This document shows positions 10,160 to 20,027 of a stretch of DNA of 64,000 nt, piece after piece; the first letter of the stretch is position 1; each line of letters begins with the position of its first letter. This stretch comes from Hydrangea macrophylla (lineage: Eukaryota; Streptophyta; Magnoliopsida; Cornales; Hydrangeaceae): NCBI GenBank assembly GCA_033977485.1, contig CM066993.1:68054864-68118863 (forward strand), in the 5' to 3' direction. Under the pieces are notes generated by a model. That model made no database searches and had not been told where the DNA came from. It saw only the letters and a list, made by a program, of their open reading frames with translations. The position numbers and the translations under genes were made by a program.

Positions 10160-13113
10160 TGTAGACACCCCAATTTTGACCTAACGTCGAATTTAGGAGA
10201 GTGTCACCTCCGTATCCGATGATGACAAGGACCGAAAAATTGAAGTATTCCAAGCTCTTCAGAAAATCTCCAAAACGCGATAAAATTTCACAGAAAGAGA
10301 AAAATACCAGGTATTTAGGAGAATTCAGGTATAAGACATGATTTTTAGAAAGGATCTTCAAAAATAATTTGTTTCAAAAAGGGGGAAGACCTAAAAAAGG
10401 GAACCTCAGCTAAAAACGGCACACGGCAGACTGCCGCGGCACTCGCTGAGTGCCGCGCGGCAGTCAGAGAGTGCCGTTCTGGCTTTCACCGAGTGCCGCC
10501 ATAAATTTCTGACTGCCGTTCACTTTTAAAGTCTGTATTTTGCAGTGCAATACGTATGCATATGCGAATAAGAACAAAAAACTGATAAAGTAAGACTGAA
10601 AAAAACGCGGCAATCCATTAATTGTCGCGGCATTTGATGAGTGCCGCTCGGCAGTCACGCAGTGCCGGAACGGCAGTCATGGACTGCCGCGGCGGCTTTC
10701 ACGGAATGCCGCGACAGTTTCTTGACTGCCGCCGTGGGCAGCAGTCTGTCTAAATTCAGAAAGTACACATTGTACCACCAAATGAGATGTTTACACATGT
10801 CTTTTACTCCGAATTTACTGAAATGACCTAGGTATTTTTGTCTATATAAGAAGAGGTATCTCCATTGAGAAACACATGCAAAAGAGGAGGGAGGAAACAC
10901 ACAAAAAAAAAAGATTACCATTACACCAACATTTTCCTTAGAGAAAAAAAAAAGAGTTTGGAGAGCTTGAAGAAGAGTTTGGAAGATCTTCAAAGGAGAG
11001 AAACTTTGAGGATAGTTTGGAGGTGACCCTCTAATCTTAGTTGTGTTTTCTTTCTTTTGAGCTTCTAATTTACAAGTCATTTAGTGTTTCTTGATTAAGT
11101 TTTAGAGTTTGTTAAGTAAACTTGGAAGTCCTTACTTCCTAGTTCTTTGATCCTTCTTCTATTTTTCTTGTTTATGTTCTTCTTTTGAGATTCTTGGAGA
11201 TCTTCAATATCTCCCTTGAAAGCTCTTGAGTTTGATGTTTTGAATCTCATGTAAGCTTATACTTCACATGGGAGTCAAAGTTTGATCATCACTTTTTTTA
11301 TAAGTAAATAGATGGATCCAAGTCCATGCTTATGACTTGAGTCCTCTAGCTTGATGTTTCATGGAATCCCTTCTATATTCCTTGGAGACTCATGAGTATT
11401 AGTCATATCTTCATCTCCAATGACCATCAAGTGGTAGGAGAAAGTATTTTGGGTCTAAACTCATCTCTATGGTTTGGATTCATCATCTTGAGATTTCATG
11501 AAGTCTATTCATACTTCATTTGAAATCTACAAATATAAAAGTCTTTAGCCTCCAATGACCATCAAATGGTAGGAGAAGTGGTTTGGTTTAAACCCAACTT
11601 CATGGTTTAATAGTTGGGATTAACAAATAAAAGTTGAACTTGACAAATGAAAACAGTGAGTTCACAAACTGTTTTTGATCAAAGATTTTTAGTTCGAAAT
11701 CTAACCGTTGAAATCAAGTGAAACCAACGGGAAAGTGTCAATAACACAATATTCTACCACTGTAATTTTTGTTTTAAGGTGGTTTTATGTTTAGAAGGGT
11801 TTGATCATGGGTTTTGTGAGTCAACTACAATCTGCCCAGAGTTTCAGAATAGTTTCAGAACAGCAAGTCCATTTTGAAATTCATAAATCAGAAGTCTAAT
11901 GGAGTTTTTGGGGTCTCTAATAATTTTTTATGGGTACCTTAATGTGTTAGGAAGATCCCCTAAAAAGAATGAAGCATTTCGGATTATTTTACTATTTTTA
12001 AAAAATCAAACAAAATCTCTGGACAGAGAGTTGTACATCTCTGAGTGATGTCTGGTGTTTGTCCTTTTCCCAGAGATCCGACCGTTGAAACCTTGATTTT
12101 CTTTTTGATTTGGAAATTAGACTCACAGGGGCATCTCGTGTCCAAAATTCACCAAGATCAAACCATGAGAGATGTGCTTTTTATTTCTTTTAAATTCTGG
12201 TCTGCTCTCTGCAATTTTCAGAGTTTTATGACACATTTGACTTACTTTATAAATAAGGGTCTAAATGACTTTTCTATGACCTAGGGTTTAAACCATGCTT
12301 TAAAAATGATTAGTTGAGCTTGAATCCAAAGTTTAAGAGTATTTCATAGTCTATCCTTGTCCATGTACATATTCATCCATATGGTTTGGCACTTGTAATT
12401 AGGATTTATTTGCTTTAGATTTAATTGCATTAGATAGATTTAAGCTAGAAATTTAGGATTGTTACTTCTAACATCATATTTTGCATATCATGTGAACTAA
12501 CCCTTTGTTTTGTAGCGCTATTAAGGTACGATTTCTCAATCCCTCTCTAGTTTATTAAATTCCTTGATTTTTATTTGATTTTTGACCTTATGCGCAACAC
12601 CTTAGAGTTAAGATTTGCCTTATGTGTATATATGGATTAGAGACTCTTTTCCTAGATTTTATTTAGTCGCATGCATTGCACGCTTAATATTCGCAGCCGG
12701 ATCCCGGGTAAGCTCTCTCGTTCCTTATTACATATCATATCGCTTGTTACCTGAATTATGTGGCTTTTGAATGATATTTTGTCAATTGAAATTTTACACC
12801 CTTTGGACATGCTTTTGTGACGTATATGTATATATATATTAGTTGAGGACATGCTTAGATTAATAAATTTGATTAAAAGGATGTTGAGTAGAGGCCTATC
12901 GCAAGATAGGATGAGAGAGGGTGTTTTAGTTCGACGGGCTCCTTCCTCTCTCATTCCATAATCCCCGGACCTAGTTAATCTCTGGTTTCTAAAAAGATCA
13001 GTTTGCTTTTAAAATGGTTTCTTAATTTTCCGTTTAAAAATTAAGTGGCGACTCATTTTATTTTAGAAATTGATTTTGAAAAGCTGTGGGTAAGTCAACC
13101 TGCGATATCCACA
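10160..13113 (+). repeat. 3' LTR of the LARD-like element
   Basis: This 2954-bp copy of 597-3528 ends at ATATCCACA, followed by the GCTGG duplication. Differences seen by eye include a 20-bp insertion at about 10421, C to T at about 10481, C to A at about 10600, T to C at about 12063, C to T at about 12117 and poly-A length changes near 10910 and 10950. Its TATA box could drive transcription rightwards into the rest of the PMD fragment. Confidence 0.92.
10842..10850 (+). promoter_or_regulatory. TATA box of the 3' LTR
   Basis: CTATATAAG is the counterpart of 1259-1267, with the same upstream palindrome cluster and downstream leader. In this copy it would direct readthrough into the downstream PMD fragment. 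Confidence 0.55.
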
Positions 13114-13118
13114 GCTGG

Positions 13119-13202
13119 TGGAAGCCCGATTTGGATACTTCAACTATAGCTGCACTCCTACTTCCCAGAGTTTCAACCAGCCATTCGCCATGTGACCGAT
13201 GT
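13119..13202 (+). pseudogene. PMD gene, middle segment (84 bp between two insertions)
   Basis: Read in the frame left by the first segment once the LARD and one GCTGG copy are removed, this piece gives a PMD-like run: GSPIWILQL, an in-frame TAG at about 13149, then LHSYFPEFQPAIRHVTDV. The stop sits where PMD proteins usually have tryptophan, so TGG to TAG is likely. The segment ends with GATGT, the target duplication of the solo LTR. Confidence 0.75.
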
Positions 13203-14246
13203 TGTAACGCCCTGTATTTTATTATCATTAATAAATAAATACTGCATTTCATTTCCATGAGTATTTTAATTTAATTTCTCTTTGTAATAATTATCTGGGG
13301 CCAAACCGTAATATTTGAAAATATAGAAAATATTTTCTGTGGTTTCAAAATCGATATCTATATTTTTGTATAACCAGGAATTTAATTCCTACATTAATAT
13401 AATTTTCTGTATTTTATTTTAAACCAGAAAATACCAGTTTTGTTTTCCAACTGCGCCTTATACCGCGTCTTGGGTGAGGGAGCACGTGAGCTCAACCTCA
13501 CCGGGAGAATTCTTCCCCTTTCTTGGAGCCCAAAGCACATACAGTATATGTATGTGTATCAGACTCTCATCTCTCTCATTCACTCTCACTGTTACTCTCA
13601 ATCTCCCTCAAAACTCACTCTAATTCTCTCTATCACTCTCTTGCTCTCAAGATCACACACACACACAGATTATACATATGATATATATACACCACACATA
13701 CATAGTCATATATATATATTGGGCTACCAAAATCAAGAACGGAGGGGTATAATTTCTTTGGCGACGGATTATTACGGCGGAAGTTCTCGGCCTTTAATTT
13801 TCTGTATAATCGTCTCTGTGAGTAATTTAAACTCTCTCAATGTCTATATGTGTATATTTCAGTGTATATATGTGTGTATATGTGTATATATATCAATACA
13901 CCATGAGAGCTTGAAAATTGAAGCTTTAGAAATCGTAACCAAAATTGATTCTGTAAATTGGGAATGGAAGATATTGATCCCGATAAGCTGTGGTTCGAAT
14001 CCTACACAGTAATTTACCCGTATCGCGACGTATTGTTGATTTTAAGTTTTGACACTCTAACTTTAATCGCAGAAATTAATCGATACAATCCGTATTAGTT
14101 AAAATTGATCGCGTATTCTTAATCTACGCGGAAAACTGAAGAGATCCATATATTGCACGACATAATTGAAACAGATTCTGAAAATGGGTAAAATCTGCTT
14201 TAAAACCAGAAACAGGGGAGAAAACGAAGAAGACGACGTTCTGCAA

Positions 14247-14464
14247 GAACTCGCGCGCGCGACCCGCTCGCGCGAGGCTCGCTCGCGCGGCCCGCTCGCG
14301 CGGACCTTTCCCCCCCCCCCCTCGCGCGCGCGATCCGCTCGCGCGACCTGTTCTGCCCTTTCGCACGCGCGATCCGCTCGCGCGACCTTTTCTGCCCTTT
14401 CGCGCGCGCGATCCGCTCGCGCGATCTGCCCTCCCCCTCGCTCGCGCGATCCGCTCGCGCGAGG
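14247..14464. repeat. CG-rich tandem array (CTCGCGCGA / CCGCTCGCGCG) in the solo LTR
   Basis: About 218 bp consist almost only of GATCCGCTCGCGCGACC-type units separated by TTTTCTGCCCTTTCG. Dozens of CpG sites survive in an otherwise AT-rich LTR. The array is nearly palindromic, so overlapping reading frames appear on both strands. They encode Arg/Ala/Ser-rich low-complexity peptides and are not credible genes. Confidence 0.85.
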
Positions 14465-14751
14465 TGGCAGTTTTGATAGTTTGTGTGATTTTTGTTAAGG
14501 GACTGTTTGGAAAATGTTTTGGGAAATTTTAAAGAACTGTTTGACAAATACACTGTTTTAAAGGCTCACTGTTAGACTTTGGACTTGTAAGAACGATTAA
14601 GATCGAGATTTATGTTGAACGTATATTCAGCTTTGAGATTATTAACCGATACTGCAAAACTATGAACATTAACATACATATTTGAGTCAAGGTTGTGTTG
14701 ACATGCATGTGTGTGAGAAAGCGTGAAAAGAATAAAGGGTGGCGTTTTGGT

Positions 14752-15120
14752 GTGCGACCTCAATATCGATCGGATAGTATTCCTGGTATTGGAGGCGACA
14801 GTGTTGTGTACGACTTAGATATCGATCGGATAGTATTCCTGGTATCTAAGGCGCGTGTTTCGGATATTGATCGGATAGTATTCCTGATATCCGAAGCAAT
14901 GGTAATAGTGTTGTGTACGACTTAGATATCGATCGGATAGTATTCCTGGTATCTAAGGCGCGCGTTTTCGGATGTTGATCGGATAGTATTCCTGATATCC
15001 GGAGCGATGGTTGGTTGTGTTTGGTCTAGATATCGATCGGATAGTATTCCTGGTATCTGAGACAGTAGTGTGGTGTGTGACTTCAATACCGATCGGATAG
15101 TATTCCTGGTATTGGAGGCG
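14752..15120. repeat. Seven-copy hairpin repeat around the core GATCGGATAGTATTCCTG
   Basis: The core starts at 14766, 14824, 14869, 14931, 14977, 15035 and 15091. Each core is flanked by arms that can pair with each other. The arm sequence differs between copies, for example CTTAGATATC with GGTATCTAAG, CTTCAATACC with GGTATTGGAG, and TTTCGGATATT with GATATCCGAAG. Pairing is kept, often through G-T wobbles, while the sequence changes. Copy spacing is 45-62 bp. Confidence 0.85.
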
Positions 15121-16503
15121 ATAGTGTAGCGTATGAATTGGATGACTGAATACTTATTACTTCTGGTAGCTGAAATGATGTGTTGATTTAATTGGATTGT
15201 TCTAAAGGAAAGAATTTGTAAAATAAGATGTTTCACAATTCATGTACAATTTCGTATTTTAATTCTTACTATATTCCCCCGTGAATTATGTTGGAATTGG
15301 AACCTTGAATATATTACTGATAAAGTTAAATGGTACCGTTGTTTATTTTGCTTATATATATATACATTGCGAGAACTTGTTTATTTTACTCACCAGCTTT
15401 CATAAGCTGACGGCGTTGATGCGTCCTGGACTGTATGTCCAGATTTTCAGGGGCAGGAGCAGCCAGGGTACTTCGACTACGCTAGTTAGAGGCAGGGAAC
15501 TTTCCAGGAGGCTGCTTATTATTTCCTATGTCTTTCATTTTCTAAAGTTGTAATAGACTGGAGAACAGCTTTTGAATAAGGGCGTTTTGTGCCTAAGACA
15601 TTGACTTATGTAATAGTTTAGTAAGTTTTAAATTTCGGAGCTTATGTTATTAGTATCCTTTCTCTTAGAAATGTTGTTAAGTTATTTGTTGCAGGGACAA
15701 TTGGTCATACTCACTTGTCACGACCTACGAGTCCATAAAGGAAATTAAATGCTTTCCTGAATTATGCTACGTCGGGGCGTGACAGATGTTCCCATTTCTG
15801 CCATCCAATTTATGGATATAGCACCTTCTTCCCACTCCTTTGAGGAGTGTTTTACTTTTTTTTACCAAGGATGCTCCCCTCGGGACATTAATCTCTTCAC
15901 TCCTTTCTTTTCTCTTCAATTTTCCTCATTTCTTCAACTCTCCAACAACCCTTCCAATTGGGGCTCGGGCACCCAGTCCACATACAACGAGATCTTCTCT
16001 AGCTACTTAGTAGCTAGGGACATGATCTTTAGCCCTAGTATTTCCTCGGCCAACAATAAGTGTGGGGCAGAATATTACTTTGCTCCCCTCTATGCCCGCC
16101 AGTTCGGGCTTACTCAGCTCGTGCCCGTTCCCCCAGGCATCACTGTCAATGTTGACTGGGTAGAACGCGGCCTGATTGTCAACGATGGCAAGTAAAGAAA
16201 ATAAAAGAACGGTTGGACAGGCTCAAGGCTGCCTTCAACTTCACGCCCTTCTCTGCCCGGCCTGTAGTATCAGAAGAATTCACCCAGTGGTGGGGTGATC
16301 GGGCAGGCCAGCTATTCAAATGAACTGCTGCTGAGGCACTTGTACCTTTTACTGCATCATCGACCACTGAGGCCGATGCTCCTGCACTAGCAGCAGTTCC
16401 AGTCTGGCGCAAGCAAGTTGCCAAAAGACCGGCCCGCAAGCCAGCTCCGGGCAAAGGGCCTGTTCAAAAGAAACAGAAAACAACACCGGCCTCAACAACT
16501 CAG

Positions 16504-16580
16504 GTTTGATTTACTTTATTTTTTAGCTGTTAAGCCCGATTTTGTTCTTTCAGTACTAATCCTTTTGCTCTATTTTTTAG
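16504..16580 (+). other. Predicted intron 1 in the PMD pseudogene
   Basis: CAG|GTTTGA begins it and TATTTTTTAG|C ends it, with a T-rich tract before the acceptor. Removing 77 bp joins a Lys/Ala-rich segment to a Pro-rich one. This is an inference from borders alone. Confidence 0.5.
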
Positions 16581-17204
16581 CTTGTTGATGAGGACTCTGG
16601 AGAGGACCCATCACAACCCATTCAGCCTCAGACCCTTCCTCCAACTATTCCTGCATCTCCAGCATCCGCGGCGGCCTACCTAGAATGGGTCGCCGTGAGA
16701 GTGATGCCGCTTCACATCGTGCCTCCTCTAACTCCTTCAAATGGCGACGAAGACATTGCTCCTACCGGCCACGTTCCTGACCAAGTCGTCCTCTCTTCCA
16801 GTAGTGAGGGCGTGGCCGATGCTGGAACTGCTATGGAGGCAGCTGGGGAAGAAGTTGAACAGACCATCCCCACTGTAGTTGGAGCTCCCTCCGGGCTAGA
16901 TAAACCTAATGCAGCCACCGGATCATCTGTCCTAGCAACAGGGGAACAAGTTGAGGCCGAGGCTAATCCCCCTCCTAAGGATTCTGCAACTCTACGGGTT
17001 GAGGCCGGTGTTGATGATTCGGGCTCGGTCCTGGGCACTGAAGTTTTACAGGCTACAGCGGCCTCTACCAGTCCAGGTGTAGAAACCAGCAACGCTCCTT
17101 CTTCTTCTGGGCTGGGTCAGTCTTCCTCTTAACCAATAACTTCCTAACCAAGTGAGGCCGATGTTTTTCAAGAGATCTCAGCCTCGATTGATTCTCATGC
17201 CCAG

Positions 17205-17278
17205 GTGTTGTAGTCTGTTTACTTTACTTCATTCATAAACTCTTAGAGACAACTTCTGACTGCTATTCTTTTGAACAG
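17205..17278 (+). other. Predicted intron 2 in the PMD pseudogene
   Basis: CAG|GTGTTG begins it and TTGAACAG|GT ends it. Its 74 bp are T-rich and contain in-frame stops, unlike the flanking sequence. This is an inference from borders alone. Confidence 0.5.
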
Positions 17279-18099
17279 GTCGTTCCCATGGGTCCAGAGC
17301 CACACATTCCCTTCAACGATTTCTTCTCAGGCCTGGACCTAGGAGTTTTTGATCTTGGCCCACTAAAGCCCGAGGCGGTCTTACCTTTATGCCTTCAACA
17401 AGTAAAAGACCTACTCTTCGGGCTTGCTGATCAGGACCTCTCTAACCTTCCTGCTACTGCTGACGTTGAAGCAGCTTTGAACACTATCATGGCCGATCCT
17501 TTTCTTTCTGACGGGCAGCTATCCTTACTCCATGAGATACAAGAAAGACTCCCTAGCTGCCGTCTCCTAGATCGATCGACCTTGAAGATTTAGGCTGATG
17601 CAGAGCTTCACTTGGGCTCTCGGCAAAAAGCATTGAAGTTTCTAGAGGGGGCCAAGGCTAAATTTGAAGCGGGGAAGGCCTCTCGGGCTCAGGTGCTAGC
17701 AAGAGACTCTTGGCTGCAAAATCGTATTGCTGCACTTAAAGCTCAGCTAGCCCAGTGTGAGGCCGAGGTCATCACCAATAACACCGCCCTGGGGAAAATT
17801 GATGAAGTGCTATCCTCACTTGGGGGCGACGCTCAAAAGTGCAATGATCAACTCCAAGCCAGTGTCCCGATATCCCGAGCATGGGCTCAAAAACTTGAAA
17901 AAGCAAAACGGGATCGGTCTGGAGCTATCAAGACTTGGGATGACTTGAGGCTAAACTTAGGAATTTTGAGTCGGCCTAGAGGCCGACTCCCATTTTGTAC
18001 TTAGTATAAAAAAAAATTTCTTTGTTTATCATCCTTGTAAGTAAGCTATGCTCAGCTTTTATTAATATAAAACGATGTTTTCTTTAAATCATTCGGGCT

Positions 18100-19484
18100 C
18101 AGGTTCATAATTGATCAATTGATCATATTCCAACCCAGGATTTGGTTTATAGTCAAGGTCAATGGTTTTCCACAACGTAGGATAATAGGACTTTAAATAC
18201 TGACCATTGATTAATCGGACATGAATTGTTCCATCCAAATCACGTAGCATGTAGGCACCACCTTTCCTGACCTGATGGACGATGAACGGACCTTCTCAGT
18301 TGACCGACCATTTACCGTAACAGTTATCTTTGTCTCCGATAGGTAGCACGGCCTTCCATACCAAATCCTCTGGGCAAAAAGACTTCTCTTTCACCCTTTT
18401 GTTATAAGCTCGGGCTGCCCGTTGCTTTTGCACTTTTAATGAGTCTAAGGCTGTGAGCCTCATTTCATCGAGCCCCTCTAACTCAGCCATCATAGCCTCT
18501 GTGTACTCAGCAGGCTCAAGCTGATTCTGTAAATCTCTTCTGGCCGATCGGACTGTAACTTCCATAGGTAACATAGCGTCATGCCCATAGGTCAACATGA
18601 ACGGCGTGACCCCAGTACTTGACCTTTTAGATGTCCGATATGCCTATAGAGCTTCGGACAAGAGCTTGTCCCACTCTCTAGGATTTTCAACAATCATCTT
18701 TTCAATAATCCCCTTAAAGATCTTGTTCGTAGACTCGGCATGTCCATTCGCCTGTGCATAATAAGGCGTAGAATTAAGAATTTTGATCCCCCTACTTTTT
18801 GCAAAGGCTGACATTTCCGTCCCTGTGAACACAAATCCTTGGTCGGCCGTAATTGTTTCTGGAAGGCCGAACCTATGGATAATATATTCTTCAATGAATT
18901 TTATTATGGTGGCCTGAGTCACCGTTCTACAATGTATGGCCTCAGCCCACTTAGTAAAGTAGTCCGTAGCCACTATAATAAAACAGTGCTGGCCGGATGA
19001 TGGTGGTAGGACTTTTCCAATTAAATCCATCGCCCATCCTCTAAACGGCCAAGGTTTGATTATGGGTTGCAGTGCTTTAGCTGGCACATGCTGGATCAGA
19101 CCATGCTTCTGGCAAGCTTGACATCCCTTAGCATAACTGATACAATCTTTCAGCATACCAGGCCAGTAATAGTTGTATCTTCTCAGCAACCACTTCATCT
19201 TTGTACCGGCCTGATGTGCCCCACAAATCCCTTCATATACCTCGGCCATAACCTGCATGGCCTGTTTCTTCTCTAAACACCTCAAGATCACGTCATCACC
19301 GATAGATTTCTTGAATAATTCTCCATCGAGCATCACGAATCGGACAGCAAATAGTCTAACTCTTCGGTCTACCCCTGACATTTGGGTGATTCAGGTATTC
19401 AATAATGGGGATTCTCCAATCGTCATCCTCCATCAAGACCGAATTGGTAGTAGCATACCAACCTCTCTTTGCAACGGATGGTAA
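18100..19484 (-). pseudogene. pol (IN): Integrase region of the Tat element
   Basis: The N-terminal zinc finger is recognisable (CISYAKGCQACQKHG with an upstream GAH), but the first histidine of the HHCC motif appears replaced by tyrosine (VYEGICGAH). The catalytic core follows: an Asp in AMDLIGK, an Asp in TADQGFVF and a Glu in GHAESTNK, with the last two separated by 35 residues (D35E). The C-terminal part runs to about 18110. Stops at 18644 (TAG) and 18296 (TGA) both fall where tryptophan is expected (EAL-stop-AYRTS and WSVN-stop-EGPF). A frameshift separates this part from the RNase H region upstream. It would insert cDNA into the genome but cannot be functional. Confidence 0.85.
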
Positions 19485-19526
19485 TGATCGGACATGAACA
19501 GTGATGAGTTGGTCTTCTACGTTCTT

Positions 19527-19967
19527 CTAAGAAGATGAGGCTGATCCTGTTTTTGCCAGCTTATCGACCTTGGTATTTGTGGTTCTTGGAATATAACTCA
19601 CGCTAATGTCATCAAATGCCTCGATGAGTTGAGTGGCCACAGCGTGGAATGGGCAAAGCTCCCAACTTCTTATCTGAAATTCTCCAGCTATCTGTTTGAT
19701 CACCAGCCCTGAGTCACCCTTTATGTGCACGGACGATGCTCCCATTTCAAGGAGTATCTCGAGTCCGATAATAAGTGCTTCGTATTTGGCCTGATTATTA
19801 GTGCATTTAAAATTGAGCCGAAATGATATTTTTGTCTTTTTGTACTTGGGCGATACAATCACCACACCTGCCCCAACACCTTCTGCGTTTTTGGAACCGT
19901 CAAAGATTAACGTCCATGGGACTAAGGACGTGCTTAGGACTTTGGGTGCTAGAGACAGTTTTCCCAA
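19527..19967 (-). pseudogene. pol (aRNH): Second, archaeal-type RNase H of the Tat element
   Basis: The run WTLIFDGSKNAEGVGAGVVI, then a Glu in NQAKYEALIIGLEILLEMG, then KGDSGLVIKQI shows the D-E-D pattern of RNase HI. This domain sits between the Ty3-type RNase H and integrase. An added RNase H of this kind is the hallmark of the Tat lineage. The frame is shared with the RT part upstream and separated from it by a single TAG at 20028. A TAG at 19527 closes it before a frameshift into integrase. Confidence 0.85.
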
Positions 19968-20027
19968 ATCAGTAGGATCTGGGTGATCGGCCAGGAAATT
20001 GGATATGGCATGGCCTTTGACCGATTG

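Larger units (their letters stand above)
597..13113 (+). mobile_element. LARD-like non-autonomous LTR retrotransposon (12.5 kb), young and structurally complete
   Basis: Two almost identical long terminal repeats (597-3528 and 10160-13113) start with TGTAGACACC and end with ATATCCACA. They are flanked by a perfect 5-bp duplication, GCTGG (592-596 and 13114-13118). A primer site follows the left LTR and a polypurine tract precedes the right one. The 6.6-kb interior has no gag, protease, RT, RNase H or integrase similarity that I can recognise. Instead it holds tandem arrays and a conserved non-coding block also seen near Ogre/Tat elements. This fits a large retrotransposon derivative that depends on enzymes from a related element. 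By eye the LTRs differ at only a handful of substitutions plus one 20-bp indel and poly-A length changes, so the insertion is recent. Confidence 0.88.
13203..15784 (+). mobile_element. Solo LTR of a Ty3/gypsy (probably Tekay-type chromovirus) element
   Basis: The sequence starts TGTAACGCCCTG, ends GGGGCGTGACA and is flanked by the perfect 5-bp duplication GATGT (13198-13202 and 15785-15789). The ends resemble those of the Tekay element in this window (TGTAATACCCG and GGGTGTGACA). There is only one copy of the termini and no interior, so this is a solo LTR left by recombination between LTRs. Orientation is set from the TGTAAC-CCC start. It contains a (CT)n/(AC)n pyrimidine tract (13555-13670), a CG-rich array (14247-14464) and a hairpin repeat array (14752-15120). 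Confidence 0.85.
15785..18003 (+). pseudogene. PMD gene, final segment with two introns and a coiled-coil tail
   Basis: After the second GATGT copy the PMD frame continues at once. It includes an EECFTFFYQGC-like run and then GAEYYFAPLYARQFGLTQLVP, a typical C-terminal PMD motif. A frame change near 16190 leads to FTQWWGDRAGQLF, followed by TGA (16321). Splice-like borders give introns at about 16504-16580 and 17205-17278. The middle exon is a Pro/Ser/Ala-rich linker with a stop at 17131. The last exon has a TAG at 17591 and an Ala/Lys/Gln-rich coiled coil before the final stop at about 18001. AT-rich sequence with AATATAAAA (18063) could be the 3' end. The gene converges on integrase. Its introns suggest capture as DNA or antisense carriage in genomic transcripts. 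Confidence 0.7.

Noticed and set aside
13440..14012. 190-codon plus-strand reading frame in the solo LTR
   Set aside because: It is low-complexity (CT/AC/AT tracts), lies wholly within a non-coding LTR and has no recognisable domain.
14124..14553. Overlapping Arg/Ala/Ser-rich reading frames on both strands
   Set aside because: They come from the near-palindromic CG-rich array of the solo LTR. Frames open on both strands at once are a composition effect.
13203..15784. Complete short retroelement rather than a solo LTR
   Set aside because: Only one copy of the termini is present, and no internal direct repeat, primer site or purine tract was found.
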